From Bog-473 sp035947875 (GTDB taxonomy: Bacteria; Actinomycetota; Acidimicrobiia; Acidimicrobiales; RAAP-2): DNA of 10,013 nucleotides. Shown in pieces: positions 1 to 6,843 of the stretch. Position 1 is the first letter of the stretch; each line of letters opens with the position of its first letter. Location of the stretch: positions 1 to 10,013 of the forward strand of contig DASZJQ010000152.1 of the NCBI GenBank assembly GCA_035947875.1, given 5' to 3'. The position numbers and the translations under genes are program-made. The notes beneath the pieces are model-generated. The model had not been told where the DNA came from. It saw only the letters and a program-made list of their open reading frames with translations, and made no database searches.

Positions 1-933
1 GGCGGTGAGGCCGTCGGCGTCGACGACCAGCGGCAGCGGGGACGAGGCGACCACGGCCTGGATCTCCTCCGCCGTGGCGCTGTCGGTGCCGAGGCCCGGC
101 CCGATCACCAGGGCCTTGCACCTCGACGTGGCCGCCAGGAGGGCACCGGCCCAACGATGGGTGGTGAGCGACGCCCGCACCGCCTCGACCGGCCAGGGCC
201 CCGCGGGATCGCCCGGGGTCCCCAGCCGGATCATCCCGGCCCCGGCGGCCATGGCCCCCCGGGTGCACAGCACGGCGGATCCCTCCATGCCGACCGAGCC
301 GGCGGCGATGCCCAGGGCGGTGGTCCACTTGTGCGACGCCCGCGGCCGAGGTGGGAGCAGGGCCGCGGTGTCGCCGTCCTCCATCAGCGCGGCGGCCGGC
401 GAGCCGGTTCCGATGCCGATGTCGGCCACCGTGACGTGGCCGCTGAGGCGCGGGCCCTGGCCCTGGAGGAGTCCCGGTTTCGGGGCGGCGAAGGTCACCG
501 TGTGGGTGGCCCGCACCGCGCCCTCACTCGCCGCACCGGTATCGGCGTCGAGGCCCGACGGCAGGTCGACCGACAGGACCGGAGTCCCGGCCGGCACCGA
601 CGGTGCGTCGTAGCGGCCGTGGAACCCGGTGCCGTAGGCGCCGTCGATCACCAGGTCGCAGGTTTCGAGCCGGCCGGGCTGGTCCGCCGCTTCGAGGACG
701 GTCACCCGCACGCCCCGACGGGAAAGGAGCGCGGCGGCCACGCGGGCGTCGGCCCCGTTGCTCCCCTTGCCCGCCACCACGGTGACCCTTCGGCCGTAGG
801 AACCGCCCATGATGCGCAGTGCGGCGACGCCCACCGCCGTCCCGGCCCGGGCCACCAGGGTGTCGTGCGAGGTCTGCGCCAGCGCCGCCGCGTCGGCGGC
901 GCGCATCTCGCCGGTGGTGAGGACGGGCTTCAC
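1..933 (-). CDS. nnr: Bifunctional NAD(P)H-hydrate epimerase / ADP-dependent NAD(P)H-hydrate dehydratase, 5' part (311 codons)
   Basis: This cytosolic metabolite-repair enzyme acts on NADHX/NADPHX, the damaged hydrated cofactors. The N-terminal YjeF_N domain (about residues 1-195) epimerises them and the C-terminal carbohydrate-kinase-like domain dehydrates them using ADP. Visible N-domain signatures are KPVLTTGEMRAAD at the start, a glycine loop GKGSNGADA at 55-63 (family form usually GNNGGDG), IDGAYGTG at 96-103 with the likely catalytic Asp, and DLPSGLDADTG at 123-133. The C-domain begins near HKWTTALG (201-208), followed by AGSVGMEGSAVLC, GPGLG at 278-282 and VVDADGL at 303-309. The window edge removes the rest, including the expected catalytic Asp region, so completeness cannot be judged. 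The GTG start (933-931) overlaps the acpS stop as GTGA, indicating translational coupling; an internal ATG at 906-904 would cut off conserved N-terminal residues. The acpS-nnr pairing is common in bacteria. Confidence 0.93.
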   Translation of the reverse strand, partial: MKPVLTTGEMRAADAAALAQTSHDTLVARAGTAVGVAALRIMGGSYGRRVTVVAGKGSNGADARVAAALLSRRGVRVTVLEAADQPGRLETCDLVIDGAYGTGFHGRYDAPSVPAGTPVLSVDLPSGLDADTGAASEGAVRATHTVTFAAPKPGLLQGQGPRLSGHVTVADIGIGTGSPAAALMEDGDTAALLPPRPRASHKWTTALGIAAGSVGMEGSAVLCTRGAMAAGAGMIRLGTPGDPAGPWPVEAVRASLTTHRWAGALLAATSRCKALVIGPGLGTDSATAEEIQAVVASSPLPLVVDADGLTA

Positions 934-1349
934 GCCGAGGGCTGTTCGGCCACCACGAAGGCGATGGCCACCTGGGCCGTATGGGTGAGCGACACATGCA
1001 GCCGTGCCGCGTGCTTGTCGGCCAGGGCCGCCGCCGCGCCGTGCAGGACAAGGTAGGGAGCGCCGCCGGTCGAGCCCGGCCCGGGCGTGCACCGTACTTC
1101 GACGTCGGTCAGCGCGAACCCGCCCAGCCCGGTGCCGAGGGACTTCATCACGGCTTCCTTGGCGGCGAAACGGGCGGCCAGGCTCTCGGTCGGATCACCC
1201 GACCGGCCGGCGTCGGCCTGCTCGGTGTCGGTGAAGTACCGGGCGGCGAACCCGGGACGTCGGGCCAGGATCCGGCGGAAGCGCTCCACGTCGACCGCAT
1301 CAACGCCGACGCCCACCACGCCGGCGGTGGCCGTCGGGGCGAGGTTCAT
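930..1349 (-). CDS. acpS: Holo-[acyl-carrier-protein] synthase AcpS
   Basis: AcpS transfers 4'-phosphopantetheine from coenzyme A to the conserved Ser of apo-ACP, activating it for fatty acid synthesis. The protein has 139 residues, a little longer than the usual 115-130. The N-terminal strand GVGVDAVDVERF (13-24) carries the Mg-binding Asp17. The second signature, AARFAAKEAVMKSLGTG (58-74), carries the partner Glu65. The C-terminal HVSLTHTAQVAIAFV strand closes the family fold. The ATG at 1349-1347 overlaps the glmS TGA as ATGA, with no strong Shine-Dalgarno, which suggests re-initiation by ribosomes finishing glmS. The open frame extends upstream to 1487, but that part lies inside glmS and has no family similarity, so it is rejected as the start. 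The stop overlaps the GTG of nnr. Confidence 0.96.
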   Translation of the reverse strand: MNLAPTATAGVVGVGVDAVDVERFRRILARRPGFAARYFTDTEQADAGRSGDPTESLAARFAAKEAVMKSLGTGLGGFALTDVEVRCTPGPGSTGGAPYLVLHGAAAALADKHAARLHVSLTHTAQVAIAFVVAEQPSA

Positions 1350-3187
1350 TCGACCGTCACCGTCTTGGCCAGGTTGCGGGGCCGATCCACGTCGTGGCCG
1401 TGCAGGGTGGCCAGACGGTAGGCCAGCTGCTGCAGGGGGATGACACCGACGACCGGCGAGAGCAGCGGATCGGTCGGCGGGACCCACAGGACGTGGTCGC
1501 CCAGGGCGCCGACCTCATCGTCACCGTCGTCGGCCACCAGCACCACGGTGGCGCCTCGGCTGTGCACCTCGGCGATGTTGGAGAGCAACTTCTCCGAGAG
1601 CCGGTTGCGCGTGGCGATGCCGACGACGATGGTGCCCGGCTCGATCAGGGCGATCGGCCCGTGCTTGAGCTCGCCCGCCGGATACCCCTCGGCGCGCAGG
1701 TAGGCCAACTCCTTGAGCTTGAGGGCGCCCTCGAGCGCCATGGGGAAGCCGACGTGGCGGCCCAGGAAGAAGAAGTCGCGCGCGTCGGTCAGCTTGCTCG
1801 CCACCTCATCGACGTCGGCCGCCCGGGAGAGAGCGACGGTCAGGAGACCCGGCAACGCGTCCATGGCGTCGAGGACCGCGGTGATCTCGTCCGGGGTGAG
1901 GGTGCCGTGGATCTGCGCCAGGGTGAGGCCGAGGATCTGGAGGGCCACGATCTGGGCCAGGTGGCACTTGGTGGAGGCGACGCCGATCTCGGGCCCGGCC
2001 CGGGTGTAGAGGACGCCGTCGGCCGCCCGGGCCATGGAGGAGTCCACCACGTTGGAGACCACCAGGACCTTGGCGCCGAGACGGGAGGCTTCCCGCATGG
2101 CTTCGGACGTATCGAGGGTCTCTCCCGACTGGGAGACGCCCACGCACAAGGTGCGCTCGGTCAGCACCGGGTCCCGGTAGCGGAACTCGCTGGCGATGTC
2201 GACCTCGGTCGGCAGCTTCACCCATTGCTCAATCGCGTACTTGGCCACCAGGGCGGAGTGGTAGCTGCTGCCGCAGGCGACGATGAAGACCTTGTCGATC
2301 CGGCGGAGCTCCTCGGGCGTGAGGCGCATCTCGTCGAGCACCAGCTCGCCCGAGGGGCCGCGGCGGTCCAGCAGGGTGTTGGCCACCGCCGCCGGCTGCT
2401 CGTGCATCTCCTTGCTCATGAAGTCGTCGTAGCCGTCCTTCTGCGCCGCCTCGAGGTCCCAGTCGACGGTGAGTTGCTGGGGGGTGACGGGGTCGCCGTC
2501 CAGGGTGGTCACGGTGATGGTGCCGGGAGTGAGCACGGCCACCTCGTCGTCGGCCAGGGCGTAGAGGCGGCGGGTGTGGCTCAACAGCGCCGGGATGTCG
2601 GAGGCCAGGAACGCCGCGCCGTCCTCGAGCCCGAGCACCAGCGGCGTGGACCGGCGGGCGGCCACGATGGTGTCGGGCTCGTCGGCGTGGACGACGGCGA
2701 TGGAGAAGGCGCCCCGCACCGCGTGCAGCGCCGCCCGGGTCGCCTCGGTGAGGTTGAGGCCCTGGGCCAGGTGCCGCTCGATCAGGTGGGCCATGACCTC
2801 GGTGTCGGTGGCCGACGTCATGATGTGGCCGTCGGCCAGCAGACCGGCCCGCAGCGAGGCGTGATTCTCGATGATCCCGTTGTGGATGAGCGCCAGGCGG
2901 CCGGTGCAGTCGAGGTGCGGGTGGGCGTTCTCGGGCGTCGGGTGGCCGTGGGTGGCCCAGCGGGTGTGCCCGATGGCGGCCGCGTGCCCGGTGGGGGCGT
3001 CCTGGGTGAGGACGGCCAGATCAGCCACCGAGTGGGTGCCGTCGGCGGCCCGGGCCCGCCAGATCTCCCCGTCGACCACCAGGGCCACGCCGGCCGAGTC
3101 GTAGCCCCGGTACTCCAACTGGTGGAGCGCTCCCAGGATGACCGGGAGCGCGTCAGCCTCCCCGGTGACGCCGATGATTCCGCACAT
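1346..3187 (-). CDS. glmS: Glutamine--fructose-6-phosphate aminotransferase (isomerizing)
   Basis: GlmS makes glucosamine-6-phosphate from fructose-6-phosphate and glutamine, the first committed step to UDP-GlcNAc. It has 613 residues, the usual length. The N-terminal class II glutaminase domain (about 1-220) starts MCGIIGVTG, so Cys2 becomes the nucleophile after Met removal. HTRWATHGHPTPENAHPH (74-91) and HNGIIENH (102-109) follow. The two SIS sugar-isomerase domains are marked by ACGSSYH (304-310), SQSGETLDTSEA (352-363), AGPEIGVASTK (397-407), EGALKLKELAYLRAEGYPAG (486-505) and ELKHGP (506-511). By comparison with E. coli GlmS the catalytic residues are Glu493, His509 and Lys608. The protein ends in the conserved LAKTVTVE. 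The ATG at 3187 has no convincing Shine-Dalgarno and follows a 106-base gap after glmM. No glmS ribozyme-like element was recognised. Confidence 0.98.
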   Translation of the reverse strand: MCGIIGVTGEADALPVILGALHQLEYRGYDSAGVALVVDGEIWRARAADGTHSVADLAVLTQDAPTGHAAAIGHTRWATHGHPTPENAHPHLDCTGRLALIHNGIIENHASLRAGLLADGHIMTSATDTEVMAHLIERHLAQGLNLTEATRAALHAVRGAFSIAVVHADEPDTIVAARRSTPLVLGLEDGAAFLASDIPALLSHTRRLYALADDEVAVLTPGTITVTTLDGDPVTPQQLTVDWDLEAAQKDGYDDFMSKEMHEQPAAVANTLLDRRGPSGELVLDEMRLTPEELRRIDKVFIVACGSSYHSALVAKYAIEQWVKLPTEVDIASEFRYRDPVLTERTLCVGVSQSGETLDTSEAMREASRLGAKVLVVSNVVDSSMARAADGVLYTRAGPEIGVASTKCHLAQIVALQILGLTLAQIHGTLTPDEITAVLDAMDALPGLLTVALSRAADVDEVASKLTDARDFFFLGRHVGFPMALEGALKLKELAYLRAEGYPAGELKHGPIALIEPGTIVVGIATRNRLSEKLLSNIAEVHSRGATVVLVADDGDDEVGALGDHVLWVPPTDPLLSPVVGVIPLQQLAYRLATLHGHDVDRPRNLAKTVTVE

Positions 3188-3221
3188 GGGGCTTCAGGCT
3201 ACTGGCGCTGCCTCGGTCCTC

Positions 3222-3248
3222 GGGTGGTCCGGGCGGGCCGGGTGGGCC
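3222..3248. repeat. Three tandem 9-base G-rich units with a G-quadruplex motif, glmM-glmS gap
   Basis: On the plus strand the stretch is three adjacent 9-base units of consensus GGGYGGKCC (3222-3230, 3231-3239, 3240-3248). Positions 3231-3246 read GGG-C-GGG-CC-GGG-T-GGG, which matches the canonical four-run G-quadruplex pattern with loops of 1, 2 and 1 bases. The plus strand is the template for glmS, so the transcript would carry the C-rich version. It lies 35-61 bases upstream of the glmS start. The rest of the 106-base gap (3188-3293) shows no recognisable promoter or terminator. That it folds or has a function is inference. Confidence 0.7.
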
Positions 3249-3293
3249 GCGTGAGTCGCGTCCACCGGTCTTTTCCCGTCCTTCTACCCTCCT

Positions 3294-4652
3294 TCAGCCC
3301 CCGACCAGGCCCAGGGCGGCCTCGACGAAACCGGCCAGCTGGGCCGCCACCGCATTGGCCTGGGCCTCGTCCCGGGCCTCGACCATGACCCGGACCAGGG
3401 GCTCGGTGCCGCTGGCGCGCAGCAGGACCCGGCCTTCGGTCCCCAGGGTGGCCTGGAGCTTGGCCACCTCGTCCCACACCTCGACACAGTCGGTGAGGCG
3501 CCCCGGCTGGGGGATGGGCACGTTGACCAGTACCTGGGGGACGCGCACCACCAGGCCGTGGGCCAGGTCGGCCAGCGAGCGCCCCGAACGCCGCATCAGA
3601 TCGGCCAGCACGATGCCGGTCAGGGTGCCGTCCCCGGTGGTCGAACGGCTCCGGAAGATGATGTGCCCCGATTGCTCCCCGCCCAACGAGAGGCCATCGG
3701 CGTCGAGGGCGGCCAGTACGTGACGGTCGCCCACGTCGGTCTCCCGGACCGCGATCCCCCGCCCCTCCATGGTCAGGCGGAACCCGAGGTTGGTCATGAC
3801 CGTGACCACCACCGTGTTACCGGCCAGCTGGCCGCGGTCGGCCAGGTCCAGGGCGAACAGGGCCAGCAGGACGTCGCCGTCCACGATGGCGCCGGTGTGG
3901 TCGACGGCGATGACCCGGTCGGCGTCGCCGTCGAGGGCGAGCCCGAGGTCCGCCCCGCGGTCCGTCACCGTGCGGGAGAGTTCCCCCGGATCGGTCGATC
4001 CGCACTTGTCGTTGATGTTGATGCCGTCCGGGTCGTCGTGCAAGGTGGTGACCGTGGCGCCGAGCCCGGCCAGCCCCTCGGGGGCGACGACGCTGGCGGC
4101 ACCGTTGGCGCAGTCGACCACGATGTCCAGCCCGGCCAGGGTCCCGCCGTCGGTCGCCGCCAGCAGGTGGTCACGGTAGAGATCGACGGCGTCGGGATCG
4201 ACGATGATCCGCCCCACCCCGCGCCCGGTGGGCCGGCGGGGTGGCCGATCGGGGTCTTCGAGAATCGATTCGAGCTCGCGCTCGACCTCGGCTTCGGCCT
4301 CGACGGCCAACTTGGTGCCCAGCGCACTGAAGAGCTTGATCCCGTTGTCCCCGAAGGGGTTGTGCGAGGCCGAGACCATGGCGCCCGGGACCCCCCGACG
4401 CTCGGCCAGGTGGGCCACCCCGGGCGTGGGCAGCACCCCGAGGTCGATGACGTCGGCCCCCTCGGTGGCCAGGCCGGCCGAGAGCGCGGCCTGCAGGAGC
4501 GGGCCCGAACGACGGGTATCGCGACCCACGACGAAGGCCACCGACGGCAGGACGCGGGCGGTGGCGCGTCCGAGGGCCAGGGCGAGGTCCGCCGTGAGCT
4601 CCTCGTTTGCGACACCCCGGACCCCATCGGTCCCGAAGCGTGCCGACCCCAC
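3294..4652 (-). CDS. glmM: Phosphoglucosamine mutase
   Basis: GlmM interconverts glucosamine-6-phosphate and glucosamine-1-phosphate, the step after GlmS on the way to UDP-GlcNAc and peptidoglycan. It has 452 residues, typical for the alpha-D-phosphohexomutase family. Signatures occur in the expected order: FGTDGVRG (6-13), the phosphoserine loop SASHNPFGDNGIK (94-106) with catalytic Ser96, the Mg loop DGDADR (241-246), the sugar-binding GGEQSGH (324-330) and the phosphate-binding RASGTEP (412-418). The start is GTG at 4652-4650, which puts the conserved GSARFGTDG at the N-terminus; the nearby ATG at 4627 is out of frame. Only 4 bases separate it from the rpsI stop, and the ribosome-binding region lies in the rpsI tail, so it is probably co-transcribed and coupled with rplM-rpsI. 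glmS follows 106 bases downstream. Confidence 0.98.
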   Translation of the reverse strand: MGSARFGTDGVRGVANEELTADLALALGRATARVLPSVAFVVGRDTRRSGPLLQAALSAGLATEGADVIDLGVLPTPGVAHLAERRGVPGAMVSASHNPFGDNGIKLFSALGTKLAVEAEAEVERELESILEDPDRPPRRPTGRGVGRIIVDPDAVDLYRDHLLAATDGGTLAGLDIVVDCANGAASVVAPEGLAGLGATVTTLHDDPDGININDKCGSTDPGELSRTVTDRGADLGLALDGDADRVIAVDHTGAIVDGDVLLALFALDLADRGQLAGNTVVVTVMTNLGFRLTMEGRGIAVRETDVGDRHVLAALDADGLSLGGEQSGHIIFRSRSTTGDGTLTGIVLADLMRRSGRSLADLAHGLVVRVPQVLVNVPIPQPGRLTDCVEVWDEVAKLQATLGTEGRVLLRASGTEPLVRVMVEARDEAQANAVAAQLAGFVEAALGLVGG

Positions 4653-4656
4653 CGTC

Positions 4657-5049
4657 TTACCGCTTGGAGTACTGGGGCGCCTTGCGGGCCTTCTTCAGGC
4701 CGTACTTCTTCGATTCCTTCTCACGGGCGTCGCGCGTGAGCAGTCCCGAGCGCTTCAGCGCGGCCCGGTGCTCGGGGTCCAACTCGATCAGGCTGCGGGC
4801 GATGCCCAGGCGCATGGCGCCGGCCTGGCCCGAGATCCCGCCGCCGTCGATGGTGGCGTCGATGTCGTAGGACTCCGTGGTGTTGGTGATCCGCAGCGGC
4901 TCGGTCAGCAGCATCCGGTGGGTGGCCGAGGTGAAGTAGGCCTCGATGGGCTGCTGGTTGACCTTGATCGCTCCGGCGCCGGGGCGAAAGCGCACGCGGG
5001 CCACCGCCTGCTTGCGGCGTCCGGTCGACTGGGTGAGGGGTGCGGTCAT
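4657..5049 (-). CDS. rpsI: 30S ribosomal protein S9 (uS9)
   Basis: uS9 is a small-subunit head protein whose C-terminal tail reaches the P-site tRNA. The 130-residue length is normal. The conserved core is TGRRKQAVARVRFRPGAGAI near the N-terminus (9-28), then the DGGGISGQAGAMRLGIARSL segment in the middle, and the basic tail KKARKAPQYSKR at the C-terminus ending in the invariant Lys-Arg. The ATG at 5049 is preceded by an excellent Shine-Dalgarno AAGGAG at 5060-5055 with a 5-base spacer. It follows rplM by 23 bases, the classical L13-S9 pair, and is followed 4 bases later by glmM. Identification is secure. Confidence 0.98.
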   Translation of the reverse strand: MTAPLTQSTGRRKQAVARVRFRPGAGAIKVNQQPIEAYFTSATHRMLLTEPLRITNTTESYDIDATIDGGGISGQAGAMRLGIARSLIELDPEHRAALKRSGLLTRDAREKESKKYGLKKARKAPQYSKR

Positions 5050-5072
5050 GTGGGCTCCTTGCCTGAGGGTCT

Positions 5073-5522
5073 TCAGCTGGCCCGGCGGGCCGAGGGCAGC
5101 TCGAGGACCTCGGGGACCTGGGCTGCGTGGGGGTGGTCCGGGCCGGCGTAGACGTTGAGCTTGCCCAGCATCTGGCGCCCCAGGGTGTTCTTGGGCAACA
5201 TGCCCCGGATGGAACGCCTGATCATCTCGTCGGGGGTCCGGTCCAGGAGTTCGGCGTAGGTGGTGGAGCTCAGGCCGCCCGGGTACCCGCTGTGGCGGTA
5301 GGCCAGCTTGTCGGCGGCCTTGTTCGAGGTGAGGACCACCTTGTCCGCGTTGATCACGATGACGTGGTCACCCGTGTCGACGTGCGGCGCGAAGTACGGG
5401 CGATGCTTGCCGCGCAGGATGCGGGCCACTTCTGAGGCCAACCGGCCGAGCACCAGTCCGTCGGCGTCGACCACGTACCAGGCTCGCTGGATCTCGGTGA
5501 CTTTCGGGGTAAAGGTGCGCAA
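5073..5522 (-). CDS. rplM: 50S ribosomal protein L13 (uL13)
   Basis: uL13 is an early-assembly protein of the large subunit. From the TTG at 5522-5520 the product is 149 residues, close to the usual 142-150, starting (M)RTFTPKVTEIQRAW, which matches the actinobacterial L13 N-terminus. Conserved segments are LGRLASEVARILRGKHRPYF (25-44), HVDTGDHVIVINADKV, YRHSGYPGG and the signature IRGMLPKNTLGRQMLGKLNVY, then the HPHAAQ tail. The frame stays open upstream to 6449, but that part overlaps truA and is not L13-like, so it is rejected. No ATG or GTG lies near the conserved N-terminus. The Shine-Dalgarno is weak (GAAAGA at 5536-5531). A promoter and a structured leader lie just upstream, so this probably begins an rplM-rpsI-glmM transcript. 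Confidence 0.96.
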   Translation of the reverse strand: MRTFTPKVTEIQRAWYVVDADGLVLGRLASEVARILRGKHRPYFAPHVDTGDHVIVINADKVVLTSNKAADKLAYRHSGYPGGLSSTTYAELLDRTPDEMIRRSIRGMLPKNTLGRQMLGKLNVYAGPDHPHAAQVPEVLELPSARRAS

Positions 5523-5609
5523 GGGATCGATCTTTCGCTGCGGTGTGGTGCGGGGAGCGCACGCCGCAGGGGATGCGCTCAAGCTCTCGGAGGTCCCGAG
5601 AGCCGACGT
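5523..5609 (-). promoter_or_regulatory. Structured 5' leader of rplM, candidate L13 autoregulatory element
   Basis: From the predicted start of transcription (about 5607-5609) to the TTG, the RNA can form a perfect 8-bp hairpin (5603-5596 with 5590-5583, loop 5 bases) at its very 5' end. A perfect 7-bp stem follows (GAGCGCA at 5580-5574 with TGCGCTC at 5561-5555). The 12-base loop of the second stem contains CTGCGG (5569-5564), complementary to CCGCAG (5543-5538) immediately before the weak ribosome-binding site. This allows an H-type pseudoknot. A competing small hairpin GTGCG/CGCAC is also possible. L13 represses its own operon in E. coli, and Firmicutes have an L13 leader family. Whether this leader does the same is inference. 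Confidence 0.5.
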
Positions 5610-5612
5610 ACC

Positions 5613-5641
5613 AGGATAGGACGCCGGGGCCGGGCGGGCAA
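5613..5641 (-). promoter_or_regulatory. Sigma70-type promoter for rplM-rpsI
   Basis: On the minus strand a TTGCCC -35 box (5641-5636) and a TATCCT -10 box (5618-5613) are separated by exactly 17 bases. The predicted transcription start is near 5607-5609, giving a leader of about 85 bases before the rplM TTG. The -35 box lies within the hairpin that follows truA. Both boxes match the consensus at 4 of 6 positions, in a very GC-rich setting where chance matches to AT-rich boxes are uncommon. Confidence 0.55.
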
Positions 5642-5649
5642 GCCGCCCG
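5631..5649 (-). terminator. Terminator-like hairpin after truA, without a T-tract
   Basis: A perfect 7-bp GC stem, CGGGCGG with CCGCCCG and a 5-base loop, starts 22 bases after the truA stop. No run of T follows, so it is not a classical intrinsic terminator. High-GC actinobacteria often have stem-loops of this kind after transcription units. It could instead be only an attenuator or an RNA-stabilising end. The -35 box of the rplM promoter overlaps it. Confidence 0.35.
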
Positions 5650-5671
5650 CGGTCCGGCCGGTGATCCGCGG

Positions 5672-6481
5672 TCAGGGGTAGGCCACCGAGACCAGGCACA
5701 GGCCCCGGGCCGGCGCCGGATCCGGGGCCCGGTGGCGGTTGGCCAGGCGCAGGCGTTCCAACAGGGTGGCGGCGTTGCCCTGCCCGCGCCCCACGTCGAC
5801 CAGGCTGCCCACCAGCGATCGGACCATCTGGTGGCAGAAGGAATTGGCCACGATCTCGAAGCGCAGGAGCCGCCCTTCGCCCAGGCGGCGCACCTCGGAG
5901 TCGTGCTCCTCGCTCCAGGCGGCCCGGATCACCCGGCGCAGAATGGGCTCTTCGGCGGCGGTCCCGGGCTTGCGCCGGCAGAAGGATCGGAAGTCGTGGG
6001 TACCCAGCACCACGTCGCTGGCCGATCGCATGGCCCGCAGGTCCAGCTCGTCGCGGACGTGCCAGGTGATGGGGGCCAGCAGCGGATCGGGCCACGGCCC
6101 GTTCCAGACCAGGTAGCGGTAGGTCCGGTCGGTGGCCGAGCGCCGGGCGTCGAAGTCGGGCTCGACCGCGGTGGCGGCCCGGATGACGACCGCGGGAGCC
6201 AGTTGGCGGTTGAGGGCCCGGGCCAGGCCGGCGCCGTCGAAGGGGATGGGCGGCAGGTCGACGTGGACCACCTGGCCGCGGGCGTGGACGCCGGCATCGG
6301 TGCGCCCGGCGCAGGTCAGCGACGGTGGTTCGACCAGGCGGGCGGTCCGGCCCAGCGCCTGGCGCAGCGTGCCGGCCACGGTGGGCACCTGCGGCTGGTC
6401 GGCGAAACCCCGGAAGGCGGCACCGTCGTAGGCGATCAGGAGCCTCCAACGCTGCCAGACAGCGCTGGTGGGCGCGTCCAC
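5672..6481 (-). CDS. truA: tRNA pseudouridine(38-40) synthase TruA
   Basis: TruA isomerises uridines 38-40 in the anticodon stem-loop of many tRNAs. From GTG at 6481-6479 the protein has 269 residues, within the family range. Key signatures are LLIAYDGAAFRGFADQP near the N-terminus, the catalytic loop CAGRTDAGVHA (57-67) with nucleophile Asp62, the Tyr-containing RTYRYLVWN in the middle, FRSFCRRKPG, and the C-terminal ANSFCHQMVRSLVGSLVDVG. The GTG lies 2 bases after the rplQ stop, implying re-initiation. The frame also extends upstream to 6685 inside rplQ, but this part is not TruA-like and is rejected. Its place after rplQ is conserved in actinobacteria. Confidence 0.97.
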   Translation of the reverse strand: MDAPTSAVWQRWRLLIAYDGAAFRGFADQPQVPTVAGTLRQALGRTARLVEPPSLTCAGRTDAGVHARGQVVHVDLPPIPFDGAGLARALNRQLAPAVVIRAATAVEPDFDARRSATDRTYRYLVWNGPWPDPLLAPITWHVRDELDLRAMRSASDVVLGTHDFRSFCRRKPGTAAEEPILRRVIRAAWSEEHDSEVRRLGEGRLLRFEIVANSFCHQMVRSLVGSLVDVGRGQGNAATLLERLRLANRHRAPDPAPARGLCLVSVAYP

Positions 6482-6483
6482 CC

Positions 6484-6837
6484 TCAGACGAACTCGATCC
6501 GCGCCATCGGCGCGTTGTCGCCGGGACGGGGGCCCAACTTCAAGATCCGGGTGTAGCCACCGGGGCGCTCGGCGTAGCGCGGCCCGATCTCCTCGAACAA
6601 TTTGTGGGCCATGTCCTTGTCGCGGATCAGGGCCACCACCCGGCGGTGTTGGTGGATCCCACCCTTGCGGGCGGCCGTCACGCACTTCTCGGCCACCGGG
6701 CGCAGCGCCTTGGCCTTGGCCTCGGTGGTGACCAGGGACTCGGCCGCGATCAACGAGGCCACCAGGTTGCCCAGCATGGCCTTCTGGTGCGCCGAGGTGC
6801 CCCCCAGGCGGCGGCCGCGGGTCGGAGTGCCCTGCAC
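6484..6837 (-). CDS. rplQ: 50S ribosomal protein L17 (bL17)
   Basis: bL17 is a large-subunit protein near the exit tunnel. The 117-residue product matches the compact core form, without the long acidic or alanine-rich tail found in many other actinobacteria such as mycobacteria. Conserved segments are RRLGGTSAHQKAMLGNLVAS (9-28), TTEAKAKALRPVAEK, DKDMAHKLFEEI and the C-terminal RPGGYTRILKLGPRPGDNAP. The GTG at 6837-6835 is the only plausible start ahead of the conserved RRLGG. It follows the rpoA stop by 6 bases, consistent with the usual rpoA-rplQ coupling. Confidence 0.97.
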   Translation of the reverse strand: MQGTPTRGRRLGGTSAHQKAMLGNLVASLIAAESLVTTEAKAKALRPVAEKCVTAARKGGIHQHRRVVALIRDKDMAHKLFEEIGPRYAERPGGYTRILKLGPRPGDNAPMARIEFV

Positions 6838-6843
6838 GGCCGA

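Noticed and set aside
3196..3270. A 24-codon GTG-initiated open frame in the glmM-glmS gap as a leader peptide
   Set aside because: The GTG has no well-placed Shine-Dalgarno, the product is a low-complexity Ala/Pro/His/Arg string, and it offers no attenuation logic. The AAGGAGG just after the glmM stop is too far from it.
1394..3388. A 664-codon open frame on the plus strand opposite glmS
   Set aside because: It is an antisense shadow produced by high GC codon bias. The translation is rich in Gly, Val, Gln, Asp and Arg without any recognisable domain, while the opposite strand encodes full-length GlmS with every catalytic motif.
3558..5151. Long plus-strand open frames opposite glmM and rpsI
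   Set aside because: Low-complexity translations overlapping secure minus-strand genes, with no ribosome-binding site or family signature.
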